The position numbers were made by a program, and so were the translations under genes. The notes under the pieces are model-generated. The model saw only the letters and a list, made by a program, of their open reading frames with translations. It was not told the origin of the DNA and did not search any database. Positions 1-8,616 of a stretch of DNA of 64,000 nt are shown piece by piece. The stretch comes from an uncultured Paracoccaceae bacterium (lineage in GTDB: Bacteria; Pseudomonadota; Alphaproteobacteria; Rhodobacterales; Rhodobacteraceae). Numbering within the stretch: position 1 is the stretch's first letter; each line of letters begins with the position of its first letter. Where the stretch lies: positions 186,001-250,000 of the forward strand of contig CAKSTR010000004.1 in NCBI GenBank assembly GCA_934500835.1, in the 5' to 3' direction.

Positions 1-2394
1 CCGGCCAAGGATCGCCAGAGGGATCACCTCCACCCCCGTCACCCGGCCGGAAGCGGCATCCCACACCGGCACAAGGCCGGCCAGATGCAGCGCCATGGCG
101 AATTCCTCGCCCGCCGTGCGCATCGAGGCCGATCCCCAGAGATCCACCACCACGCCGCGCGGCCAGTCGCCCTGATCCTGCAGATGGCGGCGCAACAGCT
201 CCTCGGCCAGCTTGACCCCTTGCGCATGGGCCGCGGCCGAGGGCACCGCGCGGGGATCGACCGAGAACAGGTTGCGCCCGGTCGGCAGCACATCCGCCCG
301 CCCGCGATGCGGCGAACCCGAAGGCCCGGGCTGCACGAAGCGGCCATCAAGGGCCGCCAGCAGGCCCGGCATCTCGCCCTGCCCCGCGCCGTAGACATGC
401 AGCCCGTCGGCAAAGCGGCTGTCCTTCAGGTCGCAGACGAAACGGTCGATGCGGGTGATCGCCTCGGCCGGGGTGGCATCGGCGGCAAGGCCAAGGTCGC
501 GGTCCAGGCCTGCCGCTGCGGCGGCCTCGCGGATGGCAAGGATCAGGCGCTGACGGCGCGAAGGGTCCAGCCCGTCGGCGGTGGAATATTCATCCAGCAG
601 GCGCTCCAGCCCCTCAAGCGCGGGCGGCAGCGCGGAGGCCGCAAGGGGCGGCGGCAGGTGGCCGAGGGTGACGGCGCAAAGGCGGCGCTTGGCCTGAGCG
701 GCCTCGCCGGGGTCGTTGACGATGAAGGGGTAGATCATCGGCAGATCGCGCTGCAAGGCCTCGGGCCAGCAGGTTTCGGACAGCGCGACAGCCTTGCCCG
801 GCAGCCATTCCAGCGTGCCATGCGCGCCCATGTGGATCGCGGCATGCAGGCGCTGCGCCCGCAGCCAGAGGTAGAAGGCGGCATAGCCGTGGCATGGGGT
901 GCGGGAAAGGTCGTGGTAATCGGTGGCACGGGCGGCGACCTCGCCCCGGTCGGGCTGCAGGGCGACCAGCACCGCGCCGCGCCGTGTCGCGGCGAAATGG
1001 AAGGCGCCGTCGCGGCAGGCCGGGTCGTCCTGCGGGGGGCCCCATGCCGCGGCCAGCGCCTCTTGCAGTCTTTGGGGCAGGCACGCCAGCGCCGCCTCGT
1101 ATTCCGCCAGCGGCCAGACCACCCTTTCGGACAGCAGCGCAGGCGCCAGCGCCGCACCGGGGGACGTGGCATAGCCCGCCCCCGCCAGCCCGGCCAGCAC
1201 CGCCTGGGCCGAAGCCAGCGCATCCAGCCCGACGGCATGGGCGATCTGGTCCGGGCGGCCGGGATAGGTGGACAGGATCAGCGCAAGGCTGCGCCCGCCC
1301 GCCGGGGTTTCGGCAAGGCGGTTCCAGCCCGCCGCACGGTCCAGCACCGCCTCGATCCGGGCCGGATCGGCACGATGGGCGAAGCGGCTGTATTGCAGAT
1401 CGGGGTCGCGCGCGCCGGGGGATTTGAAGCTGATCACCCCGGCGAAAAGGCGGCCATCCACTTCGGGCAACACGACATGCATCGCAAGGTCGGCGGGCGA
1501 CAGGCCCCGCTCGGCCGTCTCCCAGTCGCGCCGGCGCGCGGTGGAAAGGGCCAGCTGGAACACCGGGCAGCCAGGCCCATCCAGCGGCGAGACCCCGCCC
1601 TCGCGGGACGAAAAGGCGGTGGCGTTCCAGATCCAGCGGAGCGGCCTTCCCTTCAGCGCCTGCCCGACCCATTCGGCCGCGCCGGGGGCCTTCAGCGAGG
1701 GGGCGAAAAGCCCGTAAGCCGCGATGCCCCGGGCGCGGGCGGCGCGGAGCAGGCAGTCGATCGGGTCGGTATCGGCCGCGGTCAGGTAGCTGCGATAGAA
1801 GACCGCCACCGCCTCGGCCCCTTCCGGTGCGGGGATCACCCCGCGATCGGGGTCATACCAGCCGAACTCCGGCACCGTTTTCAGCCCCGGCACCGGCCCG
1901 GCGAACAGCCCCGCCGCCAGCGACAACTGCGCCAGCGCCGCCTGCGCCGCCACCGCCCCCCCGGCATCGCACAGCGCCTGCAACCTGCGCAGGGTCGAGA
2001 CCGGCAGCGTGGAGGCCGCGTCCAGTGCGGCATCCTCGCGCCCGTCCGCCGGCAGCACGGCCAGCGCGATGCCCCGGCGGCGCGCCAGATCCTGCAGGCT
2101 GGCGATGCCGTAAGGCCAGTAGCCCACCCCGCCGATCAGCCGAACCAGCACGGCTTTCGCCCCGCTCAGGGTCTGTTCGACATAGGTATCCACCGAGACC
2201 GGGTGCCGCAGGGCCGCAAGGTTCGCCAGCCGCAACGCCGGCAAGGCCACCTGCCCCCGATGCCAGCCCGCCGCGAAAGCGCCAAGGTCGCTGTCCGAGA
2301 AGGACAGCACCACCAGATCGGCCGGGCTCTGGCCAAGGTCCGTCGGAACCTCGACCTCTTCAAGCCCGTGGCTGTCGCGGAAGACGACATGCAT
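1..2394 (-). CDS. cobN: Cobaltochelatase subunit CobN (N-terminal part, runs off the left edge)
   Basis: Large subunit of aerobic cobaltochelatase, which with CobS and CobT inserts cobalt into hydrogenobyrinic acid a,c-diamide using ATP. From the ATG at 2394 the frame stays open for 798 codons to the first base of the window, so about the N-terminal two thirds of a protein that is usually near 1,200 residues is visible. Recognisable CobN stretches include HMGAHGTLEWLPGK and the preceding DYHDLSRTPCHGY segment. The start lies 5 bases after the cobW stop, so it is the third gene of the riboswitch-led operon DUF1636-cobW-cobN. CobN sharing an operon with CobW is usual in alphaproteobacteria. Many open frames on the other strand here are shadows caused by the high GC content. 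Confidence 0.93.
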   Translation of the reverse strand, partial: MHVVFRDSHGLEEVEVPTDLGQSPADLVVLSFSDSDLGAFAAGWHRGQVALPALRLANLAALRHPVSVDTYVEQTLSGAKAVLVRLIGGVGYWPYGIASLQDLARRRGIALAVLPADGREDAALDAASTLPVSTLRRLQALCDAGGAVAAQAALAQLSLAAGLFAGPVPGLKTVPEFGWYDPDRGVIPAPEGAEAVAVFYRSYLTAADTDPIDCLLRAARARGIAAYGLFAPSLKAPGAAEWVGQALKGRPLRWIWNATAFSSREGGVSPLDGPGCPVFQLALSTARRRDWETAERGLSPADLAMHVVLPEVDGRLFAGVISFKSPGARDPDLQYSRFAHRADPARIEAVLDRAAGWNRLAETPAGGRSLALILSTYPGRPDQIAHAVGLDALASAQAVLAGLAGAGYATSPGAALAPALLSERVVWPLAEYEAALACLPQRLQEALAAAWGPPQDDPACRDGAFHFAATRRGAVLVALQPDRGEVAARATDYHDLSRTPCHGYAAFYLWLRAQRLHAAIHMGAHGTLEWLPGKAVALSETCWPEALQRDLPMIYPFIVNDPGEAAQAKRRLCAVTLGHLPPPLAASALPPALEGLERLLDEYSTADGLDPSRRQRLILAIREAAAAAGLDRDLGLAADATPAEAITRIDRFVCDLKDSRFADGLHVYGAGQGEMPGLLAALDGRFVQPGPSGSPHRGRADVLPTGRNLFSVDPRAVPSAAAHAQGVKLAEELLRRHLQDQGDWPRGVVVDLWGSASMRTAGEEFAMALHLAGLVPVWDAASGRVTGVEVIPLAILGR

Positions 2395-2399
2395 CGGCG

Positions 2400-3440
2400 T
2401 CAGGCCACCGTCGCAAGCACGGCGCGGATGGCGGCCGGATCGACATGGTCATGCTCGGCGATCACCACCAGCCGCGACAGGCGCGGCGCATCGCCCCAGG
2501 GCCGGTCGAACTGGTGGCGGACGCGCGCGCCCACGGCCTGCACCAGCAGGCGCATCGGCTTGCCTTTCACCGCGACATGACCCTTCACGCGCAGGATGTC
2601 CTGCTCGCGCGCAAGGCGGCGGATGGCTTCGGCAAGCGCCTCGGGGTCCGCGATCTCGGGCAGCTCGATCACCACCGAGTCGAAATCGTCGTGTTCGTGA
2701 TCGTCATGGCCGTCGTGATGGCTGGGGCGGGCGGCAAGGTCATCCTCGGCCGCGGCGCCAAGACCCAGGATCACCGCGGGGTCGATGGTGCCCTCGGTCA
2801 CCGCAAGGATCGGCAGCTTGCGCGGCGCCTCGGCCTCGACCGCGGCGCGGGCGGCGCTGAGGCCGGCCTCCCCGGCCAGATCGGCCTTGGTCAGCAGCAC
2901 GATATCGGCGCAGGCGATCTGATCCTCGAACACCTCGGACAGCGGCGTCTCGTGATCGAGGCTGTCATCAGCCTCGCGCTGCGCCTGCACCGCCGCCGGA
3001 TCGGGGGCGAAACGCCCCGCCGCCACCGCCTCGGCATCGGCCAGCGCGATCACCCCGTCCACGGTGATCTTCGACCGGATCGCCGGCCAGTCGAAAGCCT
3101 TCAAGAGCGGTTTCGGCAGGGCAAGGCCCGAGGTTTCGATCAGGATATGGTCGGGGCGTTTGGGCATCGCCAGAAGCGCCTCGACCGTGGGGATGAAGTC
3201 GTCGGCGACGGTGCAGCAGATGCAGCCATTGGCCAGCTCGACGATGTTTTCCTCGGGGCAGTTCTCGTCGGCGCAGGATTTGAGGATGTCGCCATCGACG
3301 CCGACGCTGCCGAATTCGTTCACCAGCACGGCCAGCCGCCTGCCCTGCGGATGGGCCATCAGGTGGCGGATCAGCGTGGTCTTGCCCGACCCCAGAAAGC
3401 CGGTGATCACGGTAACGGGGATTTTGGCCAGATCTGTCAT
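2400..3440 (-). CDS. cobW: Cobalamin biosynthesis protein CobW (G3E-family GTPase)
   Basis: 346-residue P-loop GTPase of the COG0523/G3E family, thought to deliver or load cobalt for the cobaltochelatase. Residues 13-22 hold the Walker A motif (TGFLGSGKTT). Residues 73-76 are the family's CxCC metal site (CICC). ETSG (102-105) and TKAD (184-187) are the further GTPase motifs. A His/Asp-rich stretch at about 241-252 (HHDGHDDHEHDD) precedes the C-terminal domain and is a likely metal-binding linker. The ATG at 3440 fits the family N-terminus; the longer upstream frame runs through the DUF1636 gene and the riboswitch and is not coding. It overlaps DUF1636 by 4 bases, which suggests translational coupling. 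Confidence 0.95.
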   Translation of the reverse strand: MTDLAKIPVTVITGFLGSGKTTLIRHLMAHPQGRRLAVLVNEFGSVGVDGDILKSCADENCPEENIVELANGCICCTVADDFIPTVEALLAMPKRPDHILIETSGLALPKPLLKAFDWPAIRSKITVDGVIALADAEAVAAGRFAPDPAAVQAQREADDSLDHETPLSEVFEDQIACADIVLLTKADLAGEAGLSAARAAVEAEAPRKLPILAVTEGTIDPAVILGLGAAAEDDLAARPSHHDGHDDHEHDDFDSVVIELPEIADPEALAEAIRRLAREQDILRVKGHVAVKGKPMRLLVQAVGARVRHQFDRPWGDAPRLSRLVVIAEHDHVDPAAIRAVLATVA

Positions 3441-3799
3441 GTCGGGTCTCCGATCGGGGGAAGGCGGGCAAGCGATTGCTTGCGGAAGATCGCGGGCCGG
3501 TCGCGCCAGGGGACAAGGCCATCGGGTGCCGCGGCATAGGCGGCGGCCCCGGCCAGGATGTCGGCGGCATCGCCTTCCGTCATCCGGCCATAGACATAGG
3601 ACCAGCGGCCGGGGCCGGTCAGCGCCACGGCGCAGCCCTGCGCGCAGGCGGAAAGACATTCGACCCGGACCAGACGGACACCCGTCGGCGCGCCCTGCGC
3701 GGCCAGGGCACGGGCCAGACGCTCGCCCGGCACGGGGCGGCCCTCCTCGACCGGCTCTGCGGCGCGGCAGGTGGAACAGACCAGAAGTGTCACCGTCAC
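3437..3799 (-). CDS. DUF1636 family predicted metal-binding protein
   Basis: 120-residue protein of the DUF1636/COG5469 type, predicted to have a thioredoxin-like ferredoxin fold. Cysteines at positions 8, 11, 48, 52 and 56 (CSTC and CLSACAQGC) could bind a metal or an Fe-S cluster. Translation probably starts at the GTG at 3799, because everything upstream belongs to the cobalamin riboswitch leader. It is the first gene after the riboswitch and shares a 4-base overlap with cobW, so a role in cobalt or corrin handling is likely. The biochemical function is not established and I only infer it from context. Confidence 0.82.
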   Translation of the reverse strand: MTVTLLVCSTCRAAEPVEEGRPVPGERLARALAAQGAPTGVRLVRVECLSACAQGCAVALTGPGRWSYVYGRMTEGDAADILAGAAAYAAAPDGLVPWRDRPAIFRKQSLARLPPIGDPT

Positions 3800-3889
3800 G
3801 CCACCTGCCCTCCGCAGGGGGCGAAAAGGGTGGGACAGGAAAACGCTTGCGCCAGAGGCCAGCGGTCTCCGGTCGCGGAACACCCCGTC

Positions 3890-4095
3890 CGCCCGACAAG
3901 AATTGCAGCTGGCAGGTCTCCCGGCTTGCGGAGCGGCCTTGCGGCCCGCCCTGCCGCCTTCCCGAACCCCATGCGGGGCCAGTGGCATTGGCAGGACATC
4001 TCCGGTCACGGTCGCGGGGGCGGCTGTGCTTCGGGCTGCCCGCATCAACGGATGGCCCTGTCACATTCCCTCTTCGCCTGTCATGGACAGGAACC
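3890..4095 (-). promoter_or_regulatory. Cobalamin (AdoCbl) riboswitch
   Basis: Read on the minus strand, the leader upstream of DUF1636-cobW-cobN has the hallmarks of a B12 riboswitch: a GAAGAGGGAA segment near 4067, a GATGCGGG-type arm near 4045, the GCCACTGG motif near 3979, and the B12 box AGCCGGGAGACCTGCC at 3911-3926. The element ends about 90-110 bases before the GTG of the first gene, leaving room for an expression platform. It should repress the operon when adenosylcobalamin is abundant. Exact ends are estimated. Confidence 0.9.
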
Positions 4096-4149
4096 AGCTT
4101 TCGCCCCAAGAATGCCACCGCCGCCCGAAAGTCAAGGAGTGCCGCCGAC

Positions 4150-4770
4150 ATGACGACCGACGTCCCCGACAGCGAAGCCCGCCACACCGCCAAGATGGTG
4201 AAGATCAAGGCCGCGCGCGACCGGATGATGGAGGGCAAGACCGGCGAGAAGGGGCTGGTGATCGTCCATACCGGGCCGGGCAAGGGAAAGTCCTCATCGG
4301 GATTCGGGATGATCCTGCGGGCCATCGCACATGGCATGCCCTGCGCGGTGGTACAGTTCATCAAGGGATCGTGGGACACCGGCGAGCGGCGGCTCCTGAC
4401 CACGCATTTCGGCGACTTGTGCCAATTTCATGCGATGGGAGAGGGGTTCACCTGGGAAACCCAGGACCGGGCGCGGGATGTGGCGGCGGCGACGGCGGGC
4501 TGGGAGAAAGCCAAGGAGCTGATCCGCGATCCGGGGGTCCGCATGGTCCTTCTGGACGAGATCAACATCGCGCTGCGCTATGACTACCTTGATATCGCCG
4601 AGGTCACAGCCTTCCTGCGCGACGAGAAGCCGCCGATGACCCATGTCTGCCTGACCGGCCGCAATGCCAGGCCCGAACTGATCGAACTGGCCGATCTGGT
4701 GACTGAAATGGCGGTGGTGAAGCACCCGTTCCGGGCGGGCATCAAGGCGCAGGCGGGGGTGGAATTCTGA
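4150..4770 (+). CDS. cobO: Cob(I)yrinic acid a,c-diamide adenosyltransferase CobO
   Basis: 206-residue CobA/CobO-type ATP:corrinoid adenosyltransferase that transfers the adenosyl group of ATP to the reduced cobalt centre. The P-loop is at about residues 41-49 (TGPGKGKSS), followed by VVQFIKG and the Walker B-like VLLDEIN. The conserved C-terminal TGRNA segment and HPFRAGIKAQ ending are present. The ATG at 4150 is preceded by AAGGAG 10-15 bases upstream. The gene is divergent from the riboswitch operon and shares the 350-base region 3800-4149 with it. No second riboswitch is seen on the plus strand. Length is normal for the family. Confidence 0.95.
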   Translation: MTTDVPDSEARHTAKMVKIKAARDRMMEGKTGEKGLVIVHTGPGKGKSSSGFGMILRAIAHGMPCAVVQFIKGSWDTGERRLLTTHFGDLCQFHAMGEGFTWETQDRARDVAAATAGWEKAKELIRDPGVRMVLLDEINIALRYDYLDIAEVTAFLRDEKPPMTHVCLTGRNARPELIELADLVTEMAVVKHPFRAGIKAQAGVEF

Positions 4771-4794
4771 TGACCCGCGCGCCTCTGCCCGCCC

Positions 4795-4841
4795 CCGGGG
4801 CGCTGCCCCGGACCCCGGGATATTTCTGCCAGAATGAAGGC
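4795..4841 (+). repeat. Dispersed hairpin-GATATTT repeat, copy 1
   Basis: A GC hairpin (CCGGGGC 4795-4801, loop GCT, GCCCCGG 4805-4811) is followed by ACCCCGGGATATTT and a tail reading CTGCCAGAATGAAGG up to about 4840. It lies just downstream of cobO. The tail is complementary to the tail of copy 2 (4981-5004). The hairpin may work as a weak terminator. Confidence 0.75.
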
Positions 4842-4980
4842 AATTATTTCTTAACCTTTTCTGGTCAGCTTGGGCGGGCGGTACAGGCGGGGACGCCGAT
4901 GACCGCCCGGAGTGAAGGCGCCGCGTCTCCCCCGTGCGAACGGCCCGAGACGCGGTTGCCAACGCCGCTTTGCCTTATGG

Positions 4981-5024
4981 CCTTCATTCTGGCGGAAAAT
5001 ATCCCCGCCGGAGGCTCCGCCGCT
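4981..5024 (-). repeat. Dispersed hairpin-GATATTT repeat, copy 2 (inverted)
   Basis: The same element on the minus strand: the tail CCTTCATTCTGG (4981-4992) and an ATATCC core are followed by a GC-rich arm (GCCGGAGGCTCCGCCGC). Copies 1 and 2 face each other tail to tail across about 139 bases. The 286-base cobO-cobQ gap otherwise shows no convincing gene; a 96-codon open frame across it is made of the repeat tails. Confidence 0.7.
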
Positions 5025-5056
5025 GTCCGTCTTGTGCAAGCGGCGGGGGTAGCGCG

Positions 5057-6502
5057 ATGAAGGCGCTGATGGTTCAGGGCACCGGCTCGAATGTCGGCAA
5101 GTCGATGATCGTGGCGGGGTTGTGCCGGGCGGCGCGGCGGCGGGGGCTGGCGGTCTTGCCGTTCAAGCCGCAGAACATGTCGAACAATGCCGCCGTGACC
5201 GAGGATGGCGGCGAAATCGGCCGCGCGCAGGCGCTTCAGGCGCTGGCCTGCGGGGTGGCGCCGCATACGGACATGAACCCGGTCCTGCTGAAGCCCGAGA
5301 CCGACACCGGCGCGCAGGTCGTGGTGCAGGGCAAACGGCTGAGCACGACGCGGGCGGCGGATTATCCCGCGCTGAAGCCCCGGCTGATGGCGGCGGTGCT
5401 GGAGAGCTTCGGCCGGCTGAAGGCGCGGGCCGATCTGGTCATCGTCGAGGGGGCCGGCAGCCCGGCCGAGGTGAACCTGCGCCGCAACGACATCGCCAAC
5501 ATGGGATTTGCCCTTGCCGCCGGCGTGCCGGTGGTGCTGGCGGGGGACATCGACCGTGGCGGGGTGATCGCGCAAATCGTGGGAACGCAGGCGATTCTGC
5601 CGCCCGAGGATGCGGCGCTTGTCTCGGGGTTCTTCATCAACAAGTTCCGCGGCGACCCGCGCCTTTTCGATGACGGCTATCAGCTGATCAAGGACCGCAC
5701 CGGCTGGCCCGGCTTTGGCGTGGTGCCGTGGTTTCACGGCGCGGCGCGGCTGCCGGCCGAGGATGCGCTGGACCTGACCGGCAACGGCATCGGCGGGCCG
5801 GTCAGGGTGGCTTGCCTTGCGCTGTCGCGGATCGCCAATTTCGACGACCTCGATCCGCTGAAGCAGGAGCCGGGGCTGGCGGTCGAGATGGTGCTGCCGG
5901 GCCGCGCCATTCCGGGCGATGCGAAGCTGGTGATCCTGCCGGGGTCGAAATCGACGCGCGGCGATCTGGCCTTTCTGCGCGATCAGGGCTGGGACATCGA
6001 TCTTGCCGCGCATCGGCGGCGGGGCGGGCATATCCTTGGCATCTGCGGCGGCTATCAGATGCTGGGCCGGTCCGTCGCGGACCCCGACGGGATCGAGGGG
6101 CCGGCGGGCACCACGCCGGGCCTTGGCCTGCTGGAGGTGGAGACCGAGATGACGCCGGACAAGCGGCTGACGCGGTCAAGGGCGGTCCACAGCGCCAGCG
6201 GCTTGCAGGTCGAGGGCTACGAGATCCACATCGGCCGCACCACGGGGCCGGATTGCGCCCGGCCCTTCGCGGTGCTGGAGGGGCGGCCCGAGGGTGCGAC
6301 CTCGGCCGATGGCCGGGTGACGGGCAGCTATCTGCACGGCATGTTCTCGGACGATGCCTTCCGCGCGGCCTTTGTGCGGGGCCTGGGGGCGCAGGCCTCG
6401 GGTCTTGCCTATGCGGCGGGGGTGGAGGCGGTGCTGGACGATCTGGCCGACCATCTGGAGCGGCATCTCGATGTGGCGGCGTTGCTGGCGCTGGCGCGAT
6501 AG
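5057..6502 (+). CDS. cobQ: Cobyric acid synthase CobQ
   Basis: 481-residue glutamine-dependent amidotransferase that amidates four carboxyl groups of adenosylcobyrinic a,c-diamide. The N-terminal synthetase domain carries the P-loop GTGSNVGKS at residues 9-17 and the FKPQNMSNN signature. The C-terminal class I glutaminase domain has the nucleophile Cys330 in ICGGYQMLG and His427 in GSYLHGMF. The ATG at 5057 is chosen because the preceding 120 codons of the longer frame cover the repeat pair. Size and motifs are complete. It lies on the same strand as cobO but is separated by the repeat-filled gap, so it may have its own promoter. Confidence 0.96.
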   Translation: MKALMVQGTGSNVGKSMIVAGLCRAARRRGLAVLPFKPQNMSNNAAVTEDGGEIGRAQALQALACGVAPHTDMNPVLLKPETDTGAQVVVQGKRLSTTRAADYPALKPRLMAAVLESFGRLKARADLVIVEGAGSPAEVNLRRNDIANMGFALAAGVPVVLAGDIDRGGVIAQIVGTQAILPPEDAALVSGFFINKFRGDPRLFDDGYQLIKDRTGWPGFGVVPWFHGAARLPAEDALDLTGNGIGGPVRVACLALSRIANFDDLDPLKQEPGLAVEMVLPGRAIPGDAKLVILPGSKSTRGDLAFLRDQGWDIDLAAHRRRGGHILGICGGYQMLGRSVADPDGIEGPAGTTPGLGLLEVETEMTPDKRLTRSRAVHSASGLQVEGYEIHIGRTTGPDCARPFAVLEGRPEGATSADGRVTGSYLHGMFSDDAFRAAFVRGLGAQASGLAYAAGVEAVLDDLADHLERHLDVAALLALAR

Positions 6503-6526
6503 GCTGCGCATGCGGGCGCAGGCAGC

Positions 6527-6575
6527 GGGGGGCCGGCCCCCCGCACCCCCCGGGATATTTCCGGACAGAAAATGG
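6527..6575 (+). repeat. Dispersed hairpin-GATATTT repeat, copy 3
   Basis: A perfect hairpin GGGGGGCC/GGCCCCCC (6527-6542) is followed by GCACCCCCCGGGATATTT and a diverged tail ending near 6575. It sits between the convergent ends of cobQ and the enolase-superfamily gene and could end transcription of both. Confidence 0.75.
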
Positions 6576-6591
6576 GGAAAACGGCCTGCGC

Positions 6592-7722
6592 CTAGCCCTC
6601 CAGCCGCATTGCGCGCAGGCGCGGCTCGTCCAGTTCGATCCCGAGGCCGGGGCCCTGGGGCTGGTCGACATCGCCGTTCACATGCCAGATCGGCCGGTCG
6701 ACGATATCCTTTTGCGCCACACCATAGATCGGCTGCAATTCCAGCACCTTGCAGGCCGGACTGGACCAGCTGAGCGCCTGGCTGGCGGCACCCACCACGG
6801 CGGTCGAGAAATTGTGGGCATTGGCCTGACGGCGGGTCAGGGCGCAAAGCTCGGCCGCCTTGCGAAAGCCGGTGATGCCCTCGACCCGGCCCGGATCAAG
6901 GCCCACCACATCGACGGTGCCGGACTCAAGGATGCGCAGCACGCCGCGGGCGTTCCATTCGCGTTCGCCGTAGGCGATGCGGATGCCCGAGGCGGCGCGC
7001 AGCGCGCGGTAGCCTTCGGGATCGTCATGGCCAAGGGGTTCTTCCAGCCAGGCCACGCCCAGGGCCTCAAAGGCGCGGGCGCGGTCGATGGCGGTGGCGA
7101 TGTCCCAGAAGTTCTTGACGCCAAGGTCGACCATCAGGCTTTTGCCCGGCCCCATGGCGGCGATGACCTTTTCGGCGAATTCGATGTCGCGGGCGCGGTC
7201 AAAGCCCAGATGGGCGTTGCCCGCCTTGCCAAAGCCGACCTTGGCGCCGTGCAGCCCGGTGGCGGTGAAGCCGGCGATGTCTTCGGCCATCTCGTCGATG
7301 CTGGCCTTGGTGCCGTGCAGGCTGGCGATGGCGGGAAGCCGGTCATGGACCGGCCCCCCCAGAAGATCCAGCACGCGCACGCCAAGGGCCCTGCCCTTCA
7401 GGTCCCAAAGGGCGATGTCGATTCCCGAGATGGCGATCGAGGCGAGACCCGCCCCGGTGCCATACCACCAGCTGTGCTCGCGCAGCTTCAGCCAGATCGC
7501 CTCGACATGCAGGGCATTGGCGCCGACAACCAGCGGCGCCAGACCTTCGACCAGTTTCGCCGTCGCCAGCGTCGCCTCGGGGAAGTAGCTGCAACACTCT
7601 CCCCAGCCGACATGGCCGTCCTCGCCGGTGATCTTGACCAGACAGACCGAACGATAGCGGTTGTGGTCCGTCGGCTCCTGATAGCTGATCGGCAGGGCCT
7701 CGACGCGGGCGACGCGGGTCAT
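6592..7722 (-). CDS. Mandelate racemase/muconate lactonizing enzyme family protein (probable acid-sugar dehydratase)
   Basis: 376-residue enolase-superfamily enzyme. An N-terminal capping domain is followed by a beta/alpha barrel with the metal ligands Asp (MVDLG), Glu (WLEEPLG) and Glu (YGER). A Lys in GAKVGFG lies at the end of barrel strand 2. A His (NAHNFSTAV) probably pairs with the Asp of GLDPGRVEGITG. That Asp-His dyad is typical of the mandelate-racemase subgroup, which includes many sugar-acid dehydratases, rather than of muconate cycloisomerases. The stop of the next gene abuts its start (7722/7723), so it is the last gene of the operon SDR, CatC-like, FAH, dehydratase. Substrate unknown: a 6-deoxyhexonate such as rhamnonate or fuconate is the best guess from the neighbours. 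Confidence 0.85.
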   Translation of the reverse strand: MTRVARVEALPISYQEPTDHNRYRSVCLVKITGEDGHVGWGECCSYFPEATLATAKLVEGLAPLVVGANALHVEAIWLKLREHSWWYGTGAGLASIAISGIDIALWDLKGRALGVRVLDLLGGPVHDRLPAIASLHGTKASIDEMAEDIAGFTATGLHGAKVGFGKAGNAHLGFDRARDIEFAEKVIAAMGPGKSLMVDLGVKNFWDIATAIDRARAFEALGVAWLEEPLGHDDPEGYRALRAASGIRIAYGEREWNARGVLRILESGTVDVVGLDPGRVEGITGFRKAAELCALTRRQANAHNFSTAVVGAASQALSWSSPACKVLELQPIYGVAQKDIVDRPIWHVNGDVDQPQGPGLGIELDEPRLRAMRLEG

Positions 7723-8562
7723 CTACTTGTCCGCCACGCAAAGCTGGCGCTGCTGGCCAAGGCCTTCGATCCCGAGTTCGACCACCTCGCCCGCCTTCAG
7801 ATAGCGCGGCGGCTTCATCCCCAGCCCCACGCCGGGCGGGGTGCCGGTCGAGATGATGTCGCCCGGATGCAGGGTGAAGAACTGGCTGAGGTAGGAGACG
7901 AGGAAGGCCGCGCCATAGACCATGGTCGTGGTGGAGCCGTCCTGCATGGTCTGCCCATCGACGGTCAGCCACATCTTCAGGTTCTGCGGGTCCGGCACCT
8001 CGTCCTTGGTGACCAGCCACGGCCCGGTCTGGCCGAAGTTGTCGCAGCTTTTGCCCTTGGTCCATTGGCCCGACCGTTCGGCCTGATAGCTGCGTTCCGA
8101 TACGTCGTTGATGACGCAATAGCCGGCGACATGGTCCAGCGCCTCGGCCTCGGTGACGTATTTCGCAGGCTTGCCGATGACGATGCCCAGTTCCACCTCC
8201 CAGTCGGTCTTTTCGGAACCGCGCGGGATGATGATCGGGTCGTTCGGGCCGCAGATCGCCGAATTGGCCTTCATGAACAGGACCGGCTCGGGCGGCACCT
8301 TCATGCCGCTTTCGGCGGCGTGGTCGGCGTAGTTCAGGCCGATGCACATGAATTTGCCGGTGCCCGCCACGCAGGCGCCCAGCCGGGGATTGCCCTCGAC
8401 CAGCGGCAGCGTCTCGGGGTCGATGGCGGCAAGGCGGTCCAGATGCACCAGCACCTCGCCGGCAAGATCACCGATGATGCCGCTCAGGTCGCGGATCTGG
8501 CCGCTGGCGTCAAGGATGCCGGGCTTTTCCGCCCCGCGGGGGCCGTAGCGCAGAAGTTTCAT
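7723..8562 (-). CDS. Fumarylacetoacetate hydrolase family protein (probable diketo acid hydrolase)
   Basis: 279-residue FAH-family enzyme. Its C-terminal catalytic domain carries the metal-binding set seen in DWEVELGIVIG and GYCVINDVSERSYQ, together with FMKANSAICGPNDPI and the closing STGTPPGVG motif. Enzymes of this type split acylpyruvates. In non-phosphorylating rhamnose and fucose pathways the homologue hydrolyses 2,4-diketo-3-deoxy sugar acids to pyruvate plus a small hydroxyacid. The adjacent acid-sugar dehydratase and SDR support such a role. Length matches the family. The exact substrate cannot be read from the sequence. Confidence 0.86.
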   Translation of the reverse strand: MKLLRYGPRGAEKPGILDASGQIRDLSGIIGDLAGEVLVHLDRLAAIDPETLPLVEGNPRLGACVAGTGKFMCIGLNYADHAAESGMKVPPEPVLFMKANSAICGPNDPIIIPRGSEKTDWEVELGIVIGKPAKYVTEAEALDHVAGYCVINDVSERSYQAERSGQWTKGKSCDNFGQTGPWLVTKDEVPDPQNLKMWLTVDGQTMQDGSTTTMVYGAAFLVSYLSQFFTLHPGDIISTGTPPGVGLGMKPPRYLKAGEVVELGIEGLGQQRQLCVADK

Positions 8563-8616
8563 GTGGGTCCTCCCAATTGTCGGTCAATGCGCCGGGCAAG
8601 GCCGGCAGGCTATGGT

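Noticed and set aside
85..2580. An 831-codon open frame on the plus strand
   Set aside because: It is the shadow of cobN on the minus strand. The minus frame gives a clear CobN protein, whereas this one is Arg/Gly/Gln-rich with no recognisable domain.
4770..5060. A 96-codon frame between cobO and cobQ
   Set aside because: It is made largely of the two repeat tails and hairpin arms and has no ribosome site or similarity that I can recognise.
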